The notes beneath the pieces were generated by a model, which worked only from the letters and a program-made list of their open reading frames with translations, searched no databases and had not been told where the DNA came from. 64,000 bases of DNA from Rostratula benghalensis (taxonomy: Eukaryota > Chordata > Aves > Charadriiformes > Rostratulidae): assembly GCA_013399305.1 (NCBI GenBank), contig VXAI01000197.1:324683-388682 (forward strand), read 5' to 3'. The position numbers and the translations under genes are program-made. Shown here piece by piece: positions 34,801 through 45,200 of the stretch (the stretch's first letter is position 1; each line of letters starts with the position of its first letter).

Positions 34801-36338
34801 ACCAAACACCACAAACCTCTTTATGGAGAGATTATTGTAACTGTCCTTATTTGTGGTATATTTATTAAGTGTGTGGGCAAAATGTTTGTACATCAGCCTG
34901 TTAATTCTGTAGTATCAACACAGTAACTGGAAGTCGAGTTGAGTTAGTGCCCAAACTCACAAATAAAAATTTGCAAGTTCGAGGAAAAAGTAGCCTTTGC
35001 TGCTCAGTTTTAAAGTACTGCTTTCAAAGAATAATCTCTTACTAAGGTGGAAAGGAACTAAACTTGCACAGGTCTGAAGACAATTAATGGTCAGATATTC
35101 AGGTATGTACCAGGTAAGAGGCTCTCAGTAGCACACACGGAAGTTAGCAAATTGCACTGATTATAGGCAGTCAAAAAATTAGTAGATAGTAGTAGGTAGG
35201 TATATTATTATTACTGACATGCCTAATTTTATTCTGCAATGCCTGAAAATAGAATATGTTCTGCATCTTTTAGTAAATGTTGGGATTATTATTTTTTTTT
35301 GTCTCCACAGCTTAACCTCTTCTTCCCTATAGTATACTGTTTATGCTCCCTTTTCCTGGTCATAGTTCCTCTCTACAGTGACACAATCAATTCCCTTATT
35401 GGTATTGGTATTGCCCTCTCAGGCATTCCTGCATATTATTTGGGCGTCTATCTGCCAATTGAAAAACGACCTACATGTCTACAGTGGCTCTCTGGTAAGC
35501 AGTATCATCTTGTCCTAGTCAGTGCACCAAAATCTTAAATGCTTGGTCAGAAGACAGACAGAGTATTTTTTCCTAGAATCCCTTTTCTTTATGAAGTTTT
35601 ACTATGCTGTATACAGCATGTCCGAGATTGTTTGCTTCATCACGTGGTCCTGAAAATAAAACCTTGCCTACCTGTACATAACAGTCCAGTATGTGGGTGT
35701 ATATGGTCACCTAATATATGTGGTGCTGAGCCATTTCAAGATGTTGACTGAATAAAAGCTACGTAGGATTGTGAATACTGAATGCTAATACTAATGCAGT
35801 AGGTTACCCTGGAAAGCAGAAATGCCAAGACACTATTGCTTCACTTTCTGCTTGTGGAGTGGAACATCTCAAGTCAAAGAAGTCCATGACTTTTCATAAA
35901 TTATGACATAATGAACCATTGGCCTGAAGGGAAGTTTTCACTCCTTAAACTCAGGCAATCTTGAAAAGCAAAATTTTAATGTGTTTATTCAGTTTGAACT
36001 CAGCTATTGACCTGATAATTCAATGAAAATGTTGATGAAAGTCTGATCAAATGAGACTATGAGACTTTCTGTTTAATTATTGATCTCCTTTTTGCCTTTA
36101 CCTATTTATAATGTGCTTAATCCAATTGAGTAAGGTGTTTTCAGATTCTCCTAATACCAGTGTAGTCCTTTCTTATCCTCAATATCCATACATTTGTCTA
36201 AGATACATTATAACTTTGTCTCACACATTTTTGCTATGTATTACAGCTACAACAACAAAATATGTTCAGATACTATTCTACTGTGGTCTGTCAGACCTGG
36301 ACATAGACATGGAACCTACAGCAGCTAAGAGTAAATAG
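22385..36338 (+). CDS. y+L-type amino-acid transporter light chain (SLC7A6/SLC7A7-like), 9 coding exons
   Basis: Light chain of a heteromeric transporter: with SLC3A2 (4F2hc) this family exchanges cationic amino acids for neutral ones plus Na+ at the plasma membrane (family knowledge). Coding exons are 22385-22886, 25105-25230, 29232-29376, 30323-30446, 31192-31295, 31593-31689, 33120-33269, 35311-35494 and 36247-36338. They give 507 residues, against 511-515 in human y+LAT1/2. Seen: substrate-site GSGIF at residues 53-57, [13 protein letters not shown], Cys152 in FPHC at the place of the heavy-chain disulfide, [13 protein letters not shown], and [13 protein letters not shown]. About twelve hydrophobic segments. 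Similarity to y+LATs is far greater than to SLC7A13 or SLC7A9, so it is a y+LAT; which paralogue it is cannot be settled here. The start could also be the ATG at 22448 (residue 22). Confidence 0.93.
22887..25104 (+). other. y+LAT intron 1
   Basis: 2.2 kb with a CR1-like fragment near 24148-24200. The rest contains no recognised element. Confidence 0.75.
24148..24200 (+). mobile_element. CR1 LINE ORF2 C-terminal fragment
   Basis: Encodes [15 protein letters not shown] in frame, resembling the CR1 reverse-transcriptase C-terminal block [14 protein letters not shown]. Similarity fades after about 50 bases, so the copy is short or heavily decayed. Confidence 0.65.
25105..25230 (+). CDS. y+LAT coding exon 2
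   Basis: Acceptor CTACAG ending at 25104, donor GTAAGA at 25231. Encodes [20 protein letters not shown] and [20 protein letters not shown], the TM4 end and TM5. It completes the split Cys codon and ends with one base of Gly210. Confidence 0.95.
26727..26731. repeat. Target-site duplication, left copy (GCACT)
   Basis: Identical to 27285-27289 on the other side of the solo LTR. Confidence 0.88.
26732..27284 (-). mobile_element. Solo LTR of an avian endogenous retrovirus (first of two in intron 2)
   Basis: Begins TGTGGTTTAACCCCAG and ends AACTGGACA, with the TG...CA ends of an LTR, and is flanked by the perfect 5-bp duplication GCACT (26727-26731 and 27285-27289). Read on the minus strand it starts TGTCCAGTTCCAGTTGGGAT and passes through a TATATAAA box (about 27010-27017), a layout I recognise from an abundant bird LTR family. 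At 553 bp with no internal coding region it is a solo LTR left by recombination. A 5-bp duplication fits an ERVL-like integrase; the exact family is inference. Confidence 0.92.
27285..27289. repeat. Target-site duplication, right copy (GCACT)
   Basis: Identical to 26727-26731, confirming the right boundary of the element. Confidence 0.88.
27472..27476. repeat. Target-site duplication, left copy (ACCTG)
   Basis: Matches 28196-28200. Confidence 0.8.
27477..28195 (-). mobile_element. Solo LTR of an avian endogenous retrovirus (second of two in intron 2)
   Basis: A 719-bp block starting TGTCAGAGGCGG and ending CACACCGCCACA, flanked by the perfect 5-bp duplication ACCTG (27472-27476 and 28196-28200). 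The ends are imperfect inverted repeats (TGTCAGAGG against TGTGGCGG). A CTATAAATAG box lies on the minus strand at about 27989-27998, so the LTR promoter would point against the host gene. No gag-pol remnant and no second LTR copy, hence solo. Sequence differs from the neighbouring LTR, so it is a separate insertion. Confidence 0.85.
28196..28200. repeat. Target-site duplication, right copy (ACCTG)
   Basis: Matches 27472-27476. Confidence 0.8.
28264..28282. repeat. Poly(T) run
   Basis: Nineteen consecutive T in y+LAT intron 2, some 70 bp beyond the second solo LTR. Simple repeat, possibly length-variable. Confidence 0.9.
29232..29376 (+). CDS. y+LAT coding exon 3 (TM6 and the [10 protein letters not shown] motif)
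   Basis: Acceptor GTACAG ending at 29231, donor GTAAAT at 29377. Encodes [12 protein letters not shown], then [20 protein letters not shown] and EMQNPE with a split Arg codon. The SGWD segment lies in the unwound TM6, which forms part of the substrate site in this fold. Confidence 0.95.
30323..30446 (+). CDS. y+LAT coding exon 4 (TM7)
   Basis: Acceptor TTGGCAG ending at 30322, donor GTAAGT at 30447. Encodes [20 protein letters not shown], then [21 protein letters not shown], matching TM7 and the loop with the conserved LxSDAVAV. Confidence 0.96.
31192..31295 (+). CDS. y+LAT coding exon 5 (TM8)
   Basis: Acceptor GTTACAG ending at 31191, donor GTATGA at 31296. Encodes [20 protein letters not shown], then [14 protein letters not shown] and two bases of an Arg codon. 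The GLN-S-I-AASR pattern is typical of the family. Confidence 0.95.
31593..31689 (+). CDS. y+LAT coding exon 6
   Basis: Acceptor TTTCAG ending at 31592, donor GTAAGC at 31690. Encodes [20 protein letters not shown] and [12 protein letters not shown], the conserved (S/A)REGHLP loop of APC-type exchangers. The frame continues into the intron to 31833, but that part is not coding. Confidence 0.95.
33120..33269 (+). CDS. y+LAT coding exon 7 (TM9-TM10)
   Basis: Acceptor TCTCCAG ending at 33119, donor GTAAGT at 33270. Fifty whole codons: [20 protein letters not shown], then the [11 protein letters not shown] membrane segment and [13 protein letters not shown]. Confidence 0.95.
33508..33717 (-). 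mobile_element. CR1 LINE 3' fragment in y+LAT intron 7
   Basis: Starts ATAGAATCATAGAATTGTCT and continues with GAGTCCAACCATCAGCCCAA, CACTAAACCATGTCCCTCAG and CTCTGGGCAGCCTGTTCCAA, the reverse complement of a CR1 3' end. The wording differs from the copies at 5356 and 41864, suggesting another CR1 subfamily. Confidence 0.93.
34784..34800. repeat. Poly(A) run
   Basis: Seventeen-base A run in y+LAT intron 7, followed by an AC-rich stretch. No element body could be attached to it. Confidence 0.8.
35311..35494 (+). CDS. y+LAT coding exon 8 (TM11-TM12)
   Basis: Acceptor CTCCACAG ending at 35310, donor GTAAGC at 35495. Encodes [40 protein letters not shown], and [14 protein letters not shown], matching the last two helices and the start of the cytoplasmic tail. 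Confidence 0.96.
36247..36338 (+). CDS. y+LAT last coding exon and stop
   Basis: Acceptor ATTACAG ending at 36246. Encodes a 30-residue tail, [20 protein letters not shown] then MEPTAAKSK, before TAG at 36336-36338. The family tail likewise has a K/RY-Q-L-C-...-D-D stretch. The phase completes an Ala codon from the previous exon. Confidence 0.9.
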
Positions 36339-36426
36339 ATTTGCCTTGACATCGAGAGTTGTGCCGTGACATTTCCCATCTGGAGCAATTTTTGTCATCT
36401 GAAGTTCTCCCCATCTGTTCAATTAT

Positions 36427-36558
36427 ATTAAAGCACTAACCACTGTTTAAAAATTTTTAATAGTGAGTTATCTCTATGAAACTATAAAGCATTGTATGAA
36501 CAAACATTTATTAGCAGATAAGTGCTAAATATTACAATAAATACAAAATTGTAATAAA
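36427..36558 (+). terminator. Candidate poly(A) signals of the y+LAT gene
   Basis: ATTAAA at 36427-36432, AATAAA at 36536-36541 and AATAAA at 36553-36558 lie 90-220 bp after the stop, a plausible 3' end. Which one is used is not shown by the sequence. Confidence 0.45.
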
Positions 36559-39261
36559 AGGCATTAGGTCTAGTTACAAACCTATGAAATAAATTGATAC
36601 ATTTAACAGAAGACAGACCAGATGTTTGCAAGATTCAAAACCTAAGGTGGGAAGTAGAAGCCACAGTGTATTTCTAAAAATATATCTAAATTCTTAGCCA
36701 AAGTAAAAAATATATAATTCAAACTAGTACACATGCCTTGAGTCAACATAGTATTAATGGTAAACTATTCTAATGCATAATTCCTGGCATACGTACTGTA
36801 CCAAAATGAGAAAATCAAAGGTGTTTTTCATTTAAATTCTGTTAGAAATTCTCATTTTACAGTATCCCACATTTATTACCCTTTTTCAGAAGAGGTGTTT
36901 TCAATGAACAAATTACAGCATTGTAACTGAAGCACTTTGCTTTCCAGCAGAACAACCTGTGGGGCTGGAGCACTGTAAGGGACTGTGTCATGTTCCAGCC
37001 AGAGTATATTCAGGAAAACACTTCAGCTTTTCATAGTGGCTATTGTTTGCCTAGAAGCACCACGAGTGGGACCCCATGATTGACACTAATTTTTTTTGTG
37101 GTGGAATTTAAGGGATCCACAAAGAGAAATCAAAAACTTCTGACGTTTACAAAATCCCTTGAGACCCTGCCCAGCCCTTCAGGCCCCACCAGTTCCTGTT
37201 CTCGGGGTGACCTGCAGGTCTCCTGCTGAGCAGAGGAGAGACTCCAGCACTGGCTGCCAGCTCTTCAAAGCCATGTAGGAGCCTGTTGTACAACACCCAG
37301 CACAGGCATGTGTACTGGACAAGTGAACTCACCAGTGAGTGCCATGAAAGAAAAGGGCAGTTAAGAGCTAGGGTCATTCTCTTGAACAAAGTTTTTCGGT
37401 GTGGCACATGGGAATGTGCAACTAGTCCTAATTCTTAGTCTCCTGAAATGGAAGAGACAATAACTGTCATTAAAAAGTTGCCATCAGCCTTGCAACCTAG
37501 ACCATGAAAACAGCCGCTCCAGCTCTAATATTGTTTGTTGATATATAGTACCATTTATTATCCCTGTTGGCAAGTCGTACTTCCTTTCTGTAATTATATT
37601 TGAATATAACATACATTGTTTCTAATTCAAGTTTCATTATTCCCATTCAATTAACCCCAATTAAGGTAATTTAATCTTATATAGGTCCCTGTGGCTTCCA
37701 GCATTATTGCCTTTCATTGATGTCTTCCCAGAGAAAGAGCAATGGAACAGGGAAGAAGGCAATCATTGGTACTTAAACCTCTCTTCATTCCTTCCTTTCA
37801 TTGCAAGGTCATTTGCAGGATCATAATTATTTCATGCTTCTCCAACACAATGTTTGCTGACACGGCTCCTGTGAAAACTTCTACTTACATTTCAGTGTGG
37901 CAGTTTCCTTTTAGTGGGGCTTTCTTTTGATACAAAGTATGAACAACAGAAATGCACTAAATTAAGGTAAACATGAAGATATTAGAGATGCAAGTTTTGC
38001 ACATGCAAAAGGCACAGCTTTCAAGCACCGAAATCATGTAGGTATCACAATCAAAAAACGTGAAGAGGAAAGAAGACCTATGGTATAGTTTTGTTTGCCC
38101 AGCTCAGAAAATCTCTTCACACACAGAGCACACGCCCCTGTTACGGTATAGCACCATTTTGATCCTGCACCATGACAATATGGAAATACTGCATTTTCAC
38201 CCCATGTCTTACAAGGCATTGGTTAACGCCAGAGCTGCATGCACAGACTGTATCAGGGCACAGAGAGAGTACAAACAGTGCAAGTTGGCATCAAACTGTC
38301 TTTGTCCCCACAGAATTCAAAGCTGGGCTTGGTGCTGAGCCGTGTGTCACACCAGGACAGCCCTTCAACATCCTCTGAAGGTTTTCCTTGCAGGACCAAA
38401 GTTCCGAAGTGATTTGAGACACCTGAGGTGATGTGCCAGGTGGTAACAAATAGCAGACACTACAGGTAGTGTAATAAGGGCTAGGAACTAAGACCATTTC
38501 CACAGAGAATTCAGAGCTCGGAAATTCCTTTGTCTGTTTTTTGCATTAAACTGTTAACTTTCTGGACATGACACAGAAGCCTTCATTTTCTTTCTTTCTG
38601 GACTGAAGGAAAGTAGTAGTCATATGCAAGGTTATAAATGTGTGTACCATTACTGAAATTCTCTATGGACATCAGAATCTCAGAAACATTAATGTGTTTG
38701 TTGATTTTTCACTCTTACAAACAATATATGTAAGTTATTGTGAAATATGTAAAGCAAGTCATAGATGCTGATGTATTTAAATAAATAAACATTTAATCCT
38801 TGGCAAACGCTGTAGTCACGTGGTTTTCAAACACAAAAATATTATTATGAATGAAATTTTCCCTGCCTTACATCTTGCAAGTTGGTTACCCAGGAGAGCA
38901 ATGAGACTATAACTTTTATTCGTGTTGTCTATATCACAACAAAGCATTTATGGAAGGAAAAAAATATGATTACTTCAAGTGGCACTCTTTCTCAATGCAG
39001 TTATTAGCAATTCTTTACCCAAACACTTTCTTGTTCCAAGGATAAACACATCTTTTTATAGTATTTACAGATGTTCAATTATTCAGTCAAACAATAAACA
39101 TGTTTTTAGAGACAATCTTGGCATCCAGGCTAAGTATCCTGTCATTACTTGACAAAAAAAGAGGAGGCTGTTTGACGTCTAGTTTGTCAGCTGGTATCTC
39201 TGTGGCAGAAGGGACTGGTCTGTAGATAACAACAGATCTTATCAATGCTTATTAATACCTA
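36559..39261. other. Intergenic, nothing recognised
   Basis: AT-rich DNA downstream of the transporter gene. Open frames are short, mutually overlapping on both strands and without family motifs. Confidence 0.6.
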
Positions 39262-39578
39262 AAGGGTGGTCATCAAGAGGATGGGGCCAGATTCCTCTCA
39301 GTGGTTCCTGATGATGGGACAAGAGGCAGTGGGCACAAGCTGGAACATAGGAGATTCCATCTCAATGTGAAGAAAAACTTCTTTACTTTGAGGGTCACAG
39401 AGCACTGGAACAGGCTGCCCAGAGAGGCTGTGGAGTCTTCTTCTTCTCTGGAGATATTCAACACCCACCTGAATGTGTTCCTGTGCAGCCTGCTCTAGGT
39501 GACACTGCTTTGTTAGGGTGGTTGGATTGGATGATATCCAAAGGTCCCTTCCAGCATCTACGGTTCTGTGATTCTGTG
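39262..39578 (+). mobile_element. CR1 LINE 3' end
   Basis: Contains GATGGGACAAGAGGCAGTGG, GAACAGGCTGCCCAGAGAGG, CTGTGGAGTC and a terminal GGTCCCTTCCAGCATCTACG followed by TTCTGTGATTCTGTG, the octamer-like CR1 tail. It encodes the decayed end of ORF2 ([20 protein letters not shown]). One of the longer CR1 copies here. Confidence 0.95.
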
Positions 39579-41725
39579 GGAAGCCTTTGAAAGATGAAGC
39601 CCATGGAGGTGTGGGCTGCGTCACAGTGTGTCGTGGGAACCTGGCAGGTTTCAGGGACAGGAAACCCTGGAGCACAACTCACCAACAGAGCTGGGGAAGG
39701 GTCTTTCAAGGGCAAAAGCTAGTGCAATACAGCACTTGCAAGTACTCCTAGCTCTTCTTCAGGAATCAAGAAAATACAGGTTTCTTGATTTTTATGAAAA
39801 CTCACAGTTCTTTGAATAAAAATGGGAGAAGAGAATTGGTATCAGATTCATTTCTGCGTCAGAAAGGGAAAACTGGAGTTGGTGTTGATGAAGGAAAGAC
39901 TGTCAGCCACAGAAAATCTGAAGATGTCTGGGCTTTGCATGAGTCTGAAGAGCCATAATGGTGGTTCTGCGCTCCCTGACTACAGAGGTGAAGACATACC
40001 TACACACATCAGGTAGGACGAGGATACTGGAGTGTGAAACAGCCTGAGAGATGCCTAACATGGCACTGGGCCAGGTCACAGCTCTGCTAAAGGACAAAGT
40101 GCCTTCAGCACATGTGTGACTTGAGATTGAAGACACTTCCTAAAGCTCTTTTCTTGAAATTTACCTTCATTGTGTAACAGGAACTTTAGAGATATTATTG
40201 CACAATCTTTGAATCTGTAGTACTGGATCTGCCAAGTCCCTGTTCTCTAACTGATAAGCTATCAAGTTTTGTAAATCTTCCCATTATTTTTTTCTGCAGG
40301 ATTGATTTTTGACTTATAGGAGTGGCAGCTAAGCAACTATTTGAAATGCTGTAATTTTGCAAGTGGTTGAAAAGCTCCAAAATAAATTAAAAAAAAGAAA
40401 AAAAAAGAAAGGTGAATGAGGAAAAAATGCAAACCTAAACAAGACACTGCACAATAATGGGACAATAACTTCTTTGACATGTACATCAGGAGCTTGGATT
40501 ATAACCACAAAAAATTAGAAGTGCTTATTTAGGAACGGATATGTAACAGATGTCACTGGCAGGCCTGAAAGAAGAACAGGCTACTGAAATGTCTGGTTAT
40601 TAGCTACCTAGAATGGTCAGGATTAGATTCAAAGGAAGGGATTGAGATTTGGTTTACATGATCAGGGTTTTGAAACAGGAAAGGTCAACATTCAAAAAAA
40701 TGATTGTCAGCCGATGCTTTTCTAACAGGAAAAATAAATGAGAATTAATTGGTCCATGCTACAATTCAACAAAGAATACAGTAGAAACTAGTAAGTGTTT
40801 AAAGAGCTGGTTGCCCAAAACGTGCTCTGTGTCAAGTGATGAAACTGAATGCACTTTGGTATACAAACAGAACAAAGATTAATTCAGCAATATATTTATT
40901 TAGTGCTCAGAAATGTTCACTTCACAGAGCCAAAAACAACTGTGAGCCACACCTGCTGGAGGGAGGGCAAAGAGTTTACATTGGAAGAAAAACTGCTTGG
41001 GGCTGTTTAAGAACTTCCTATCTACATGACAAGTCCAGCAAAAGGAAAGGAACAGGTACTATTTTAAAACTGTAATAAATCTTCTCTCTGTAGAGGGAAG
41101 TGCAAGGAGTCATTTAGAAATATAAAAAAGGCAAATTTGTTGGTAATAACTGTAAGTTCAAGACAAGCTGCTGAATAAGATGCCTGACCAATTTAGATGT
41201 GTTTCTATAATAGCACAAAATAAGAATTTCAGAACCTGAGTCAAAATATGTTTGCTCTGACGATATTACCTTATTTCTGATTAGCCATTGCTCTTTTCCA
41301 TGCAATGCCATCACCTAAGGAAAGCTGCAAATTAAATTCGCCTTTCTCCTGCTACGTTCCGAGTTAGGTCCTGTCTGGCTCAGCATGTCATGGATGGAGA
41401 ATTTAAAATTTCCAGTGGAGTTACATTTTCCTCCACAAGAGGGAGAATTCCTTTGCTTGATGCTATCAGAAAAGAAGAGAGCCGGTTTTCTTGGGAGCTT
41501 CTGCCCAGAGCAGGAAAATCACAGCAATGTGTATATTCCCACCCACAGCAGAAGTCCCGAGAAGTACTGGCTTAGCTCCAGTGAAGAGTATCAGCTATAT
41601 ATTCTGAATAATGCTGTATAAGAGCCAGCTGCAAATTCAAATGAAAATTAAGTACAAACATTCATCTTATAGGATTGCCTTGTGTCTGTAGCAGAAGATG
41701 GATTTTCTCATCCTGGCTGTTTCCC
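39579..41725. other. Intergenic, nothing recognised
   Basis: No gene or named repeat recognised. A-rich patch at about 40380-40412. Confidence 0.55.
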
Positions 41726-41847
41726 TATATAAATATATAGCATATATATATATATGCATATATATATAGCATATAAATATATATATAGAGAGAGAGCATA
41801 TATATATATTTATATAGCATATAAATATAAAAGCATATATAAATACC
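41726..41847. repeat. TA-rich microsatellite
   Basis: About 120 bp of (TA)n mixed with CATATA and an AGAGAGAG interruption near 41788-41796. It directly abuts a CR1 copy. Likely length-polymorphic. Confidence 0.92.
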
Positions 41848-41863
41848 TAATTCAAAAGGATGA

Positions 41864-42215
41864 TCACAGAGTCACAGAACATCAAGGATTGGAAGGGACC
41901 TTCAAAGATCATCTAGCCCAACCCCCTTGCCACAGCAGGAACACCTAGATCAGGTCACATAGGAATGCATCCAGGCGGGTTTTGAATATCTCCAGAGAAA
42001 GACACTCTACAACCTCTCTGGGCAGCCTGTTCCAATTTTCTGTTTCCCTCACCATGAAGAAGCCTTTTCTCATATTTAAGTGGAACCTCTATGTTCCAGC
42101 TTGCACCCATTGCCCCTTGTCCTATCATTGGCCATCATTGAGAAGAGCCTGGCTCCATCCTCCTGACACTCACCATTTACATATTTATAAACATTAATCA
42201 GGTCGCCCTTATTAA
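41864..42215 (-). mobile_element. CR1 LINE 3' fragment
   Basis: Begins ATCACAGAGTCACAGAACAT, then GGAAGGGACCTTCAAAGATC, AACCTCTCTGGGCAGCCTGT, TTGCACCCATTGCCCCTTGT and, after a gap, ATTAATCAGGTCGCC. Reverse-oriented, 5'-truncated, about 350 bp, the longest minus-strand CR1 in the window. Confidence 0.95.
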
Positions 42216-45200
42216 TGATGATGAACATCCTTTTCAGAACTTCCACATTAAGCATAAATAAAAAAGAAGCTAGTGATACCTAATAGATAATAAATTAGCT
42301 ACTTTATGGAGATGAAAAAAACAGTTCTATTTGAATGTCTGAGCAGTTCTCTGTCCTCATACTTCCCTTTTTTTTTCTTCATCTTTTTTTTCAGATAAAA
42401 CTTGTGAAATCTCTAAGTCTCTCTGCTATCTAGTAATCAAGAGCTATTTATAAAGACACCCTTTGGAAAATACAGCATTTAAGTCAAATCAGTTGCCTGC
42501 TGACCTCCTGCCAATATGATGTCACTACATGGGCAGCTACAGCCTTTGTTCTCTATGTATATTTGTTATTTTTCCATATCACTCTGTTGAATTCATTTCT
42601 GCTTTAACTCCTCATACAGTAATCACTTAGCTCTGCCCACTTAGTGGAATACCAAGCCATTCTTGCCTTTCATCTCAGCTTACAATATCCATCTGCTGCC
42701 AGTAATTCTTTCAATACATTAAAGTACTTTGAATTAGCTCCTGCCAGTTATAGCTGCGAATTAATAATATTCACAGAGTGGGCCAGATCTCTATAAGCAG
42801 TTGTCAGTAAAAGGCAGTGAGTGGATAAGGGTATGCAAGTTTCATATTCCCTTTTTCGTTGTGCTTATTTTTCTCCCAGGCAGAGCACCCGTATTAGTTG
42901 TAGTGCTTGCTACAAATCTGGACAGCAGAGATGTACATTGTCCTACTGACCTCCCTCCATATGTCTCAGCCATTCATTCTCCAAAATGTGCTAAGCAGTA
43001 GCAGATTTGACAGTGTTCCTACTTTCCATTCATGCCTTCATTCATCAGCTGTGCAGAGTTTCAGAGCCCTGTTAGGTTGCTTGCTAGGCTTGGCTGACAG
43101 AAAGGTGGCATTTTGTGAAAGTATCACTTTGTGCCCTTGCACTCCACGTTTAGGCAGGATGGTTTGGACCAGCTGCATCTGAAGAGGAAGTTACTGATGC
43201 TCAAGCAATTCCAGTTGACTCAAAATGTACCTCCTTACCTTCTGCATGACCTTGGCTGCCAGCAGCACATCAGCCCTCCCTTCAGATATTATATTGGTTC
43301 CTATCTAGCAACAGATGTCAGTAAGCAGGATTTATTCCTAACATATCCTGTAATCAATAAATCAAATCCCAGATAGACTAAATATTGTATTGAGACCTAC
43401 AAGACACTAAGGTATTTCTGTTTTTCTGGGGCAGTTCAGATTCCCAGACTTCGTGTGTGTTTTGGTACAAAAGAAGCGATCTAACTTTCTAAGACCTTTG
43501 AGGCCTTTTGGAAAGTAAGGTTTATTCAGTTATCTATAAATACTATAATCTGTATAAAGAAAGATTCAAATTTTCATACATGGAAAATAATAATTTACCT
43601 CATGGCTGGAGATGATAATGAATGGAGTAACAAACTGGGAGTTGATTCTTGTTCCAGGTAAGAAATTGGTTATAAAAAAACTCTCAGAGACCATTGGATC
43701 ACATCATCAGCCCTAGATGTTGCTGTAAACCTCCTTTTTTGGTAGTTCAGGAATGACAGACGATGAGTAGAATTGGGGAGATATAATAGCTCTAGAGTAA
43801 TAAGAATTAAGATGTTTATTCTGTTCAGCAAACAGTAATTGCTTTTGTCCACAGTAAGATGCTGCACCAAAAATATCAACTGAGTACCTTGTATACACAA
43901 GGTATTAGGCTTATTTCTCCAAAAGACAAAATACTAGAAACCAGGTAAACTGAATTGCCCAGAACATGTTCAAGGAATCACAAAGAGAAATGTGACTGTG
44001 ATTTTATCCCCCCCTCCTCTATTACACTGACTTCTGCTCCTACAATTTATCAAAACAAACTAGGTAAATATTTTGACTTTGAATGCAGAAAACATCTATT
44101 TTCACAAACAGCTTCCCAAGTAGTATAGCTGCTGCCTAGGGACTAGTCATGTAGTAAATGGCTGCCAAAACAGGTTTAAACTGAGAATGAGAGCCAGAGA
44201 AAAGGACCCAGGAAATTATTTTGTTTTGCTTTAAGGCATTTCATAAGCTGACTACATGAAGTATCTGGTACAGTGAGTAATTATGAGAAGCACACTCACG
44301 TAGAACTGAATGCAACCTGCAAAGACACACTATAAAGATTGCTAAAAATTGTGCCGGCATTACAGGAACTATTGCAGCTTTTTTCAGCCATGCATACTCC
44401 CAGAGTAGCACTATTTTAGGCTAGGGGTGAATAGTGTTAGCTGATCCTCACATATCAACATGTCAAGATTTGATCTAATCAATTCACAGTGGATAAAAAA
44501 CATTACAGTCAATGGAGATTTTTAATTGATATTACCTGAGAATTTATCCAACTTTTCTCTATTTTACAAACAAAATTTTACTTAAGTCTTTCTGGTTTTA
44601 TTAACTTACTTTCTAATGGACAGTAGTAAAGGGGTAATAATCAGCCCAGCATCTCTCTCACAGAACTTGGGCTTTTCATACAGGCTGAGTGTATCAGTCA
44701 CTGTCACTCTCTGCAGTGGTGCAGTCCTACCACCACATCTACAGTGAAAGCACTAGTGCTTTCTGACATGTCTAACATCTCAGGGGACTGGAATGCATTT
44801 GTTCAGTTGTGTCTCTATTTTTTTAACAGGTGGCCTTTTGATTCCCCTTGCTTTTTCTCTAGTTCCTGAATCTCCCCTCATTTCCTAGTAATACAAACTG
44901 AGCAAGCTTTCCAGCAAGTCCATCAACACCAGTCTAGCTGTTAATCAGAGTGAATTTCATGAGAACTGCTGCCTCTTCCCCTTTACATCCTAAGTGATAT
45001 TACACAGAAACAAAATGAGCACAGCTAGATCCAAAAGAAAAAGGTTCATAAAACATGTATGAGCACATCTACATACTGCAGCACTGAAGGACTTTCGGTG
45101 GCTCCTCAAACAGGCCATGCCAAACTCTCTAAGAAGACACTAATGAATTTTACTGTGTGTCTTGCATGTCCTGAGAGGTCCATCAGAAGAGGAAGGTGCC

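Noticed and set aside
22385..36338. Naming the transporter SLC7A13 by human 8q21 synteny
   Set aside because: The protein motifs follow y+LAT1/2 closely (for example [12 protein letters not shown] and [12 protein letters not shown]) and differ strongly from SLC7A13.
41726..41847. CRISPR-like or regularly spaced array in the TA-rich tract
   Set aside because: It is an AT microsatellite in a vertebrate genome, without discrete repeats and spacers.
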